From positions 1 through 64,000 of the forward strand of contig NZ_WOCD01000001.1 of NCBI RefSeq assembly GCF_009728465.1: a stretch of DNA of 64,000 bases, given 5' to 3'. The notes below the pieces were generated by a model. That model was not told the DNA's origin. It saw only the letters and a list, made by a program, of their open reading frames with translations, and did not search any database. Below, piece by piece: positions 57,140-64,000 of this stretch (positions within the stretch are counted from its first letter, which is position 1; each line of letters starts with the position of its first letter). The position numbers and the translations under genes are program-made. Source of the stretch: Psychrosphaera haliotis (GTDB taxonomy: Bacteria; Pseudomonadota; Gammaproteobacteria; Enterobacterales; Alteromonadaceae).

Positions 57140-58537
57140 ATGGCACATAACTCAGTAAAATCTTTATTAGCTGGCGATATTAAAGCTGGCGAAATCGTAA
57201 CAGTAAAAGGCTGGATACGCACTAAACGTGACTCTAAAGCTGGCATTTCTTTTTTAGCTGTTCATGACGGCTCATGCTTCGACCCAATTCAAGCGGTTGT
57301 GCCTAGTAATTTAGACAATTATGAAGACGTAACCAAACTAACAACAAGCTGTTCAGTTTCAGTTACTGGTGTTCTAGTTCAGTCTGAAGGTCAAGGTCAG
57401 TCTTTAGAGATTCAAGCAGAATCTGTAGAGGTAGTTGGTTGGGTTGAAAATCCAGACACTTATCCAATGGCAGCAAAACGTCATTCTATTGAATATTTGC
57501 GCGAACATGCACACTTGCGCCCTCGTACTAATATTATTGGTGCGGTTGCCCGTGTACGTAACTGTTTATCACAAGCTATTCACCGCTTTTTCCATGAGCA
57601 AGGTTATTATTGGGTAAGTACTCCTATTATTACCGCTTCTGATGCAGAAGGTGCTGGTGAGCTTTTCCGTGTGTCTACTTTAGACATGGTAAATACGCCA
57701 ATGACGGAAAAAGGCGACGTTGATTACAGCCAAGACTTTTTTGGTAAAGAAGCGTTTCTTACAGTATCAGGCCAGTTAAACGGTGAAACTTACGCATGCG
57801 CGCTAAGCAAAATCTATACATTTGGTCCTACTTTCCGTGCAGAAAATTCAAATACGAGTCGCCACTTGGCTGAGTTTTGGATGATTGAGCCAGAAGTAGC
57901 GTTTGCAGACCTAAGCGATATTGCGCAACTTTCTGAAGATTTACTAAAATACGTATTTAAAGCTGTACTGGCTGAATTACCAGATGACATGAAGTTCTTT
58001 GAACAACGTGTTGAAAAAACAGCCATCTCACGCTTACAACAAGTAATAGATTCTAGCTTTGTAAGAATGGATTACACTGACGCAATTGATATTCTACTTA
58101 AGTCAGGTAAGAAATTTGAATTCCCAGTAGAATGGGGAATCGATTTATCTTCTGAACATGAGCGTTACTTAGCTGAAGAACACGTTGGCGCACCAATTAT
58201 TATGCAAAATTACCCTCGTGATATTAAGGCGTTTTATATGCGCCAAAACGACGATGGTAAAACCGTTGCCGCAATGGATGTATTAGCACCAGGTATTGGT
58301 GAAATCATTGGTGGTTCGCAACGTGAAGAGCGTTTAGAAGTATTTGATGCTCGTTTAGAGGAAATGGGCTTAAGCAAAGACGACTATAGCTGGTACAGAG
58401 ACTTACGTCGTTATGGTTCAGTGCCTCATTCAGGTTTTGGCTTAGGTTTTGAGCGCTTAGTTGCTTATGTAACAGGTATGCAGAATGTACGTGATGTTAT
58501 TGCGTTCCCTCGTGCACCAGGTACAGCAAACTATTAA
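57140..58537 (+). CDS. asnS: Asparaginyl-tRNA synthetase
   Basis: 465-residue class IIb synthetase (E. coli 466). An N-terminal OB-fold anticodon domain ([20 protein letters not shown]) precedes the catalytic core with motif 2 [20 protein letters not shown] and motif 3 [16 protein letters not shown], ending [11 protein letters not shown]. It charges tRNA-Asn directly, so no amidotransferase route is needed. A terminator follows after three bases. Confidence 0.98.
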   Translation: MAHNSVKSLLAGDIKAGEIVTVKGWIRTKRDSKAGISFLAVHDGSCFDPIQAVVPSNLDNYEDVTKLTTSCSVSVTGVLVQSEGQGQSLEIQAESVEVVGWVENPDTYPMAAKRHSIEYLREHAHLRPRTNIIGAVARVRNCLSQAIHRFFHEQGYYWVSTPIITASDAEGAGELFRVSTLDMVNTPMTEKGDVDYSQDFFGKEAFLTVSGQLNGETYACALSKIYTFGPTFRAENSNTSRHLAEFWMIEPEVAFADLSDIAQLSEDLLKYVFKAVLAELPDDMKFFEQRVEKTAISRLQQVIDSSFVRMDYTDAIDILLKSGKKFEFPVEWGIDLSSEHERYLAEEHVGAPIIMQNYPRDIKAFYMRQNDDGKTVAAMDVLAPGIGEIIGGSQREERLEVFDARLEEMGLSKDDYSWYRDLRRYGSVPHSGFGLGFERLVAYVTGMQNVRDVIAFPRAPGTANY

Positions 58538-58540
58538 CCC

Positions 58541-58571
58541 AAATTGCACTTTTAATTAAGTGCAATTTTTT
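58541..58571 (+). terminator. Rho-independent terminator after asnS
   Basis: AAATTGCACTT (58541-58551) pairs perfectly with AAGTGCAATTT (58558-58568) around a 6-base loop, followed by a T run. Confidence 0.88.
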
Positions 58572-58590
58572 CGATTTTTAAAGGGTACAA

Positions 58591-59019
58591 ATGAATTTAT
58601 TAGGCGTAGAACTTAATAACAAAGAAGCCGTTTTTGTTTTAATGAACAGTGAAGGCGGAATGTTTAATGTTAAAGAAACTCGTACTCGAGGTATTGAGCT
58701 TCGTGATGCAGAAAATGCACCGGGCATTCAAGCGTTCTTTTCTATATTTAAGAAAATGGTAGAAGACTACAAGGTCGATACTATTGCTATTAAACAACGC
58801 CCGATGCGTGGCAAGTTTTCTGGCAGCGCAAATAGCTTTAAAATGGAAGCTGCTATTCAACTTATTGAAAATGTAAAAGTTGAAATGGTAAATAATAAAG
58901 AGATTAAAGAAACGCTAAAGCAAAACCCTCTTGAATACACGATGAAAGACTTAGAGCTTCGTCAGTTCCAAGAAAGTGCGTTTAATACAGCTTATAGCTT
59001 TGCGTTAAGAAACGACTAA
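58591..59019 (+). CDS. DUF3010 family protein
   Basis: 142 residues, soluble. The N-terminal MNLLGVELNNKEAVFVLM and the middle TIAIKQRPMRGKFSGSANSFKMEAAIQ match the DUF3010 family, whose RNase H-like fold prediction (a Holliday junction resolvase-like architecture) I recall but cannot test here. Function is unknown. It is the first gene of a closely spaced run: response regulator (9 bases on), pepE and pssA. Confidence 0.85.
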   Translation: MNLLGVELNNKEAVFVLMNSEGGMFNVKETRTRGIELRDAENAPGIQAFFSIFKKMVEDYKVDTIAIKQRPMRGKFSGSANSFKMEAAIQLIENVKVEMVNNKEIKETLKQNPLEYTMKDLELRQFQESAFNTAYSFALRND

Positions 59020-59028
59020 TCCCGTTTT

Positions 59029-59394
59029 ATGTCTAAGAATATTCTAGTCATTGACGACGCTGATGATATTTTAGCTTTATTTAAAGAGCTTTTGTCCGAC
59101 CTCGGCTTAAGCTCTGTAACTTGCATAAGTACCGGTGGCGCAGCTATCGACTTACTAAAAGCACAACCTTTTGATCTGGTTATTTTGGATATCGAGTTAC
59201 CGGATATAAACGGTAAAAAAGTATTAGATCGAATTAATGTTGAAAACATCAACGTACCAGTTGTAATGTGCTCATCTTATAACTCAGTAGACAATGTACA
59301 ACTCACCTGGGAAATGGGCGCTAAGGGATTCTTATCTAAGCCTATTGACCAAGTTAAATTACAAAACTTACTGCAGCGAATTGGAATTTTATAA
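59029..59394 (+). CDS. Single-domain response regulator (CheY-like)
   Basis: 121 residues consisting only of a receiver domain. The acidic pair is in VIDDADD, the phosphoacceptor Asp54 in LVILDIELPD, the signalling Ser in VVMCSSYN and Lys104 in GFLSKPID. No output domain is attached, so it must act by protein contact or relay. No histidine kinase gene is in the window. Its last base overlaps the pepE start (TAATG). Confidence 0.92.
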   Translation: MSKNILVIDDADDILALFKELLSDLGLSSVTCISTGGAAIDLLKAQPFDLVILDIELPDINGKKVLDRINVENINVPVVMCSSYNSVDNVQLTWEMGAKGFLSKPIDQVKLQNLLQRIGIL

Positions 59395-60123
59395 TGCCTA
59401 ATGCCCTACTCTTAAGTGCCTCTCGTGAAGGCGAAACGGGTTATCTTGAACATGCAATCCCGTTAATTAAAGAATTTTTAGAGTCATTAAATTTGGCCAC
59501 TACACCAAATGTCCTTTTTGTTCCCTATGCTGGCGTGAGCGTTACGTTTGATCAGTACCATGACATGGTGCAAATCGCCTTAACAGATTTAAACATCAAC
59601 TTTAGCTCAATTCATCAGCATGATGACGAAAAGCAAGCTATCGACAAAGCAGATGTAGTCTTTGTTGGCGGCGGAAATACATTTGCATTATTAGACCGAC
59701 TTTATAAAGCAGACTTAGTGGAATATATCTCTACAAACGTTCAATCTGGTAAAGCTTATATCGGTTGGAGTGCAGGTTTCTAATATTGCCGGCGCAAGCA
59801 TTAAGACAACAAACGACATGCCAATTGTAGAGCCTCAAAGTTTTGATGCGTTAAACATTGTTCCTTTTCAGTTGAATCCACACTATACGGAATATCAAGC
59901 CCCTGGGCATAATGGCGAAACTAGAGAAATGCGTCTTCAAGAGTTTATGGTTGTAAATCCAGATACAACCATTGTTGGAATTCAAGAAGGCAGTGCATTA
60001 AGGTTATCCTCAAATGGCTTGTGTTTGTTAGGCAAAAAAGTGGCGTTCGAATTTAAAGCAGGAAAGAAAACCGAAGTTAAACCTCATCACAGCTTTAACT
60101 ACTTATTAGGCAACAACCTATGA
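59394..60123 (+). pseudogene. pepE: Alpha-aspartyl dipeptidase (peptidase E), one-base frameshift here
   Basis: PepE is a serine peptidase (S51) that cleaves Asp-X dipeptides. The frame MPNALLLSASREG … VVFVGGGNTFALLDRLY … YIGWSAG stops right at the catalytic serine; removing one T from GTTTC at 59777-59779 gives [20 protein letters not shown] and continues with [11 protein letters not shown]. Repaired length is about 242 residues (E. coli 229). The catalytic Ser lies exactly at the break. The TGA stop overlaps the pssA ATG (ATGA). Confidence 0.93.
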
Positions 60124-61458
60124 TAGATTTTGGCTTAATGGATCTTAACAATTCTATTGAAATGGACAGTAAAGATTTAGACATTTTATATTCTGCCAAA
60201 GAGTATAAGTCTAGATTGCTTGAGCTTATTACAAACGCGACTTCACGAATTTATATTACGGCTTTGTACTTACAAGATGATGATGCAGGCCGTGAAATTA
60301 TGGATGCGCTCTATAAAGCAAAACAAAATCATCCAGATTTAGATATTAAAATTTTTGTTGATGCTCACCGAGCAAGACGTGGTCTGATTGGCGCAAAAGA
60401 ACAAGAAGGCAATCGCGCTTTTTATCTGCAAAAAGCAAAAGAGTTTGGCGTAGAAATAGAAGTTTATGGTGTAGCGGTTAAAAACAAAGAGCTCTTTGGG
60501 GTATTACACCTTAAAGGCATGGTGTTTGATAACATTCTCTTTTTTACTGGTGCCAGTATTAATGACATCTATTTACATCAACAACAAAAGTATCGACTAG
60601 ATAGGTATTATCAGTTTAACAATGCTGACCTAGCGGATAGTTTTGTAAAGTATCTTAATCAAGTTTTTGTCCATTCTGAATTAGCCCCACGCTTAAACAA
60701 AGGTGAGTTTCCAACTTTACCTGAGCTGAAAAAACTCATTCTGCAATTAAAACATTATTTGTCTAATGTTGAATATAAAGTGCCTGATGAATCGCCAAGT
60801 GCAGCTGAATTAAAAGTTGAACCTTTAGTGGGTTTTGGTAAACGACGTAATAGCCTGAACAATAAAATAAGAAAACTCATTCAAAAAAGCGAGCGTTTCT
60901 GTTGTTATTTTTACGCCCTACTTCAACATGCCAAAGGTATTAACTAGAGATGTTGCTAAGGCGTTAAAACGCGGTGTGAAAATTGAGATTACTGTTGGTG
61001 ATAAAACCGCAAATGACTTTTTCATTCACGACGACGAAAAGTTTAGCACTATAGGTATAGTGCCTTACGTTTATGAAATTCTTTTAGTTCGTTTTGCTAA
61101 ACGATGGAAAAAGTACATCGACAGTGGTCAATTGGTTATTCGCTTGTGGAAACATGAACAAAATAGTTATCACTTAAAAGGGATCATTGTAGATTCTAGA
61201 TATCATTTGGTAACGGGCAGTAATATTAACCCAAGAGCCTGGACTTTAGATTTAGAAAATGGATTGTTAATTGATGATGCTGCTAAGTCATTGATGCCTA
61301 AAGTACAGCCAGAGATTGATGCTATTTATAAACACACAACCATTGTTGAAAGTTACAAACAGCTTGATGGAATAAAAGACTACCCTGCTAAACCTCAAAA
61401 GTTGTTAAACAGAATACGAATGACTCAAATAGATAGAATTTTAAAACGCCTGCTTTAA
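60120..61458 (+). pseudogene. pssA: CDP-diacylglycerol-serine O-phosphatidyltransferase, PLD-type (one-base frameshift here)
   Basis: Makes phosphatidylserine, precursor of phosphatidylethanolamine. This is the E. coli-type, phospholipase D-fold enzyme: first HKD-type motif GVLHLKGMVFDNILFFTGAS, second YHLKGIIVDSRYHLVTGSN. The middle frame is broken at GTTTC 60896-60898; removing one T gives ERSVVIFTPYFNMPKVLTRD, which joins the parts. Repaired length is about 445 residues (E. coli 451). The start overlaps the pepE stop. It ends at a shared terminator with the converging methyltransferase gene. Confidence 0.94.
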
Positions 61459-61476
61459 TTAAGCAGGCACTTTTAA
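61448..61476. terminator. Terminator hairpin shared by two converging genes
   Basis: GCCTGCTT (61448-61455), loop TAATT, AAGCAGGC (61461-61468) is a perfect 8-bp stem with T-rich sequence on either side (ACTTTT on the plus side, GTTTTAAAA on the minus side). The pssA stop (61456-61458) and the methyltransferase stop (61459-61461, minus) lie back to back in its loop. Confidence 0.82.
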
Positions 61477-61965
61477 TCTATTATTCACATCTCGGCTTTC
61501 ACGAATCAGCTCATCGCTGTGTTCTGTAAAAGATTTTGCCGCGCGGTCGTATAAAACTACATTTGCGGCTGCGGCTAAATTCAAACTTCCTATCGTTGGC
61601 ATGTAAACGACATAGTCAGCTTCATTAATTATGTCTTGTTTTAATGAACCATCTTCTGGCCCAAACACATAATACGCCTTTTCCGGGTGTTCAAAAGTAG
61701 GCAACGGCGTCGCCCCTTCAACAAAATCAATACAAACAAGCTTTACGTCTTTAGGCTTTTCGTCTAAAAAAGACTCAACATGGCGTACAGCTATGTCACT
61801 ACCCACATTTTGAGTATCGGTGGCGTGCTTTTTGGCTTTGTTGTAGCGATTACCTGTATAAAGCAGTTCTGGAATTTGATAGCAACCCGCTGCTCGTAAA
61901 ATAGCCCCAACATTGCTGGGGCTTTTTGGATTTGTTAAACAAATCGTTACTTCATTATTTTTCAT
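61459..61965 (-). CDS. SpoU/TrmH-family RNA methyltransferase
   Basis: 168-residue SPOUT-fold RNA methyltransferase. Motif 1 is NPKSPSNVGAILRAA, motif 2 YYVFGPEDGSL, motif 3 MPTIGSLNLAAAANVVLYD, forming the trefoil-knot SAM site. The target (tRNA or rRNA position) cannot be told from sequence. It starts one base after the fadH stop, so both are on one transcript. Confidence 0.9.
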   Translation of the reverse strand: MKNNEVTICLTNPKSPSNVGAILRAAGCYQIPELLYTGNRYNKAKKHATDTQNVGSDIAVRHVESFLDEKPKDVKLVCIDFVEGATPLPTFEHPEKAYYVFGPEDGSLKQDIINEADYVVYMPTIGSLNLAAAANVVLYDRAAKSFTEHSDELIRESRDVNNRLKVPA

Positions 61966-61966
61966 T

Positions 61967-64000
<2,034 letters not shown>

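Noticed and set aside
59394..60123. Programmed ribosomal frameshifting in pepE, ackA, pssA and others.
   Set aside because: No slippery heptamer or downstream structure is shared, the same genes are unshifted in related bacteria, and a single sequencing-error context explains them all.

Overview
The window looks like part of a chromosome of a marine gammaproteobacterium in the Alteromonadales (Colwellia/Thalassotalea/Psychrosphaera-like). This is inferred from the AT-rich base composition, the gene orders thrS-infC-rpmI-rplT, yfbV/ackA-pta, yffB-dapE and recC-recB-recD, and families common in that order (DUF3010, DUF2897, DUF6122, CPXCG, class II DAHP synthase). Nearly everything is core or housekeeping. 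I see no prophage, insertion sequence, integron, CRISPR array, defence island or secondary-metabolite cluster.

Layout. 0-3.3 kb: translation operon thrS-infC-rpmI-rplT (minus), badly damaged by indels. 3.5-10.8 kb: pteridine-reductase-like gene, riboflavin synthase, tRNA-Val(GAC), an EamA exporter, a periplasmic binding protein, a large 7TM/GGDEF/EAL signalling protein, a sulA-like gene with a LexA-type operator, and ychJ. 10.8-18.4 kb: ppsA with divergent ppsR, a DUF1624 membrane protein, class II DAHP synthase, a low-molecular-weight phosphatase, and a MATE pump. 18.5-31.8 kb: putA, a doxX-nitroreductase-aldo/keto-reductase operon, two unrecognised genes, rlmI, a PhoD-like phosphatase, pirin, and a pentapeptide-repeat potassium channel. 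32-41.6 kb: recD, recB, recC and a 108-codon gene in one overlapping minus-strand operon. 41.8-50.7 kb: DUF6122, xthA, yfbV, ackA-pta, an ACT-domain protein, an EIIA-like protein, yffB, dapE, an M15 peptidase and DUF2897. 50.7-56.1 kb: bioD-bioC-bioF-bioB with divergent bioA, so biotin synthesis from pimeloyl precursors is present (bioH not in the window). 56-64 kb: a P-loop kinase, a small membrane protein, asnS, a DUF3010/response regulator/pepE/pssA run, a SpoU methyltransferase and fadH.

Functional links. ppsA and ppsR (its phosphorylation switch) are divergent neighbours. ackA and pta interconvert acetate and acetyl-CoA. recBCD is complete. The bio genes are split around a probable BirA operator.

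Data quality. Many genes have broken reading frames in this sequence, including essential ones (thrS, infC, rplT, rpmI). Two error classes explain nearly all of them outside the first kilobases: one missing base in an A/T homopolymer, and one extra base turning GTTC into GTTTC (or GAAC into GAAAC on the other strand) at seven separate places. I therefore give full-length gene spans and type these genes 'pseudogene' only to mark the interrupted frame; most are probably intact in the organism. The most interesting remaining points are a possible AUU start for recC, a candidate short RNA at about 31.93 kb, an EIIA-like protein without its phosphoacceptor histidine, and several short tandem duplications at gene ends, one of which breaks a gene. 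I did not find a convincing new multi-gene system.
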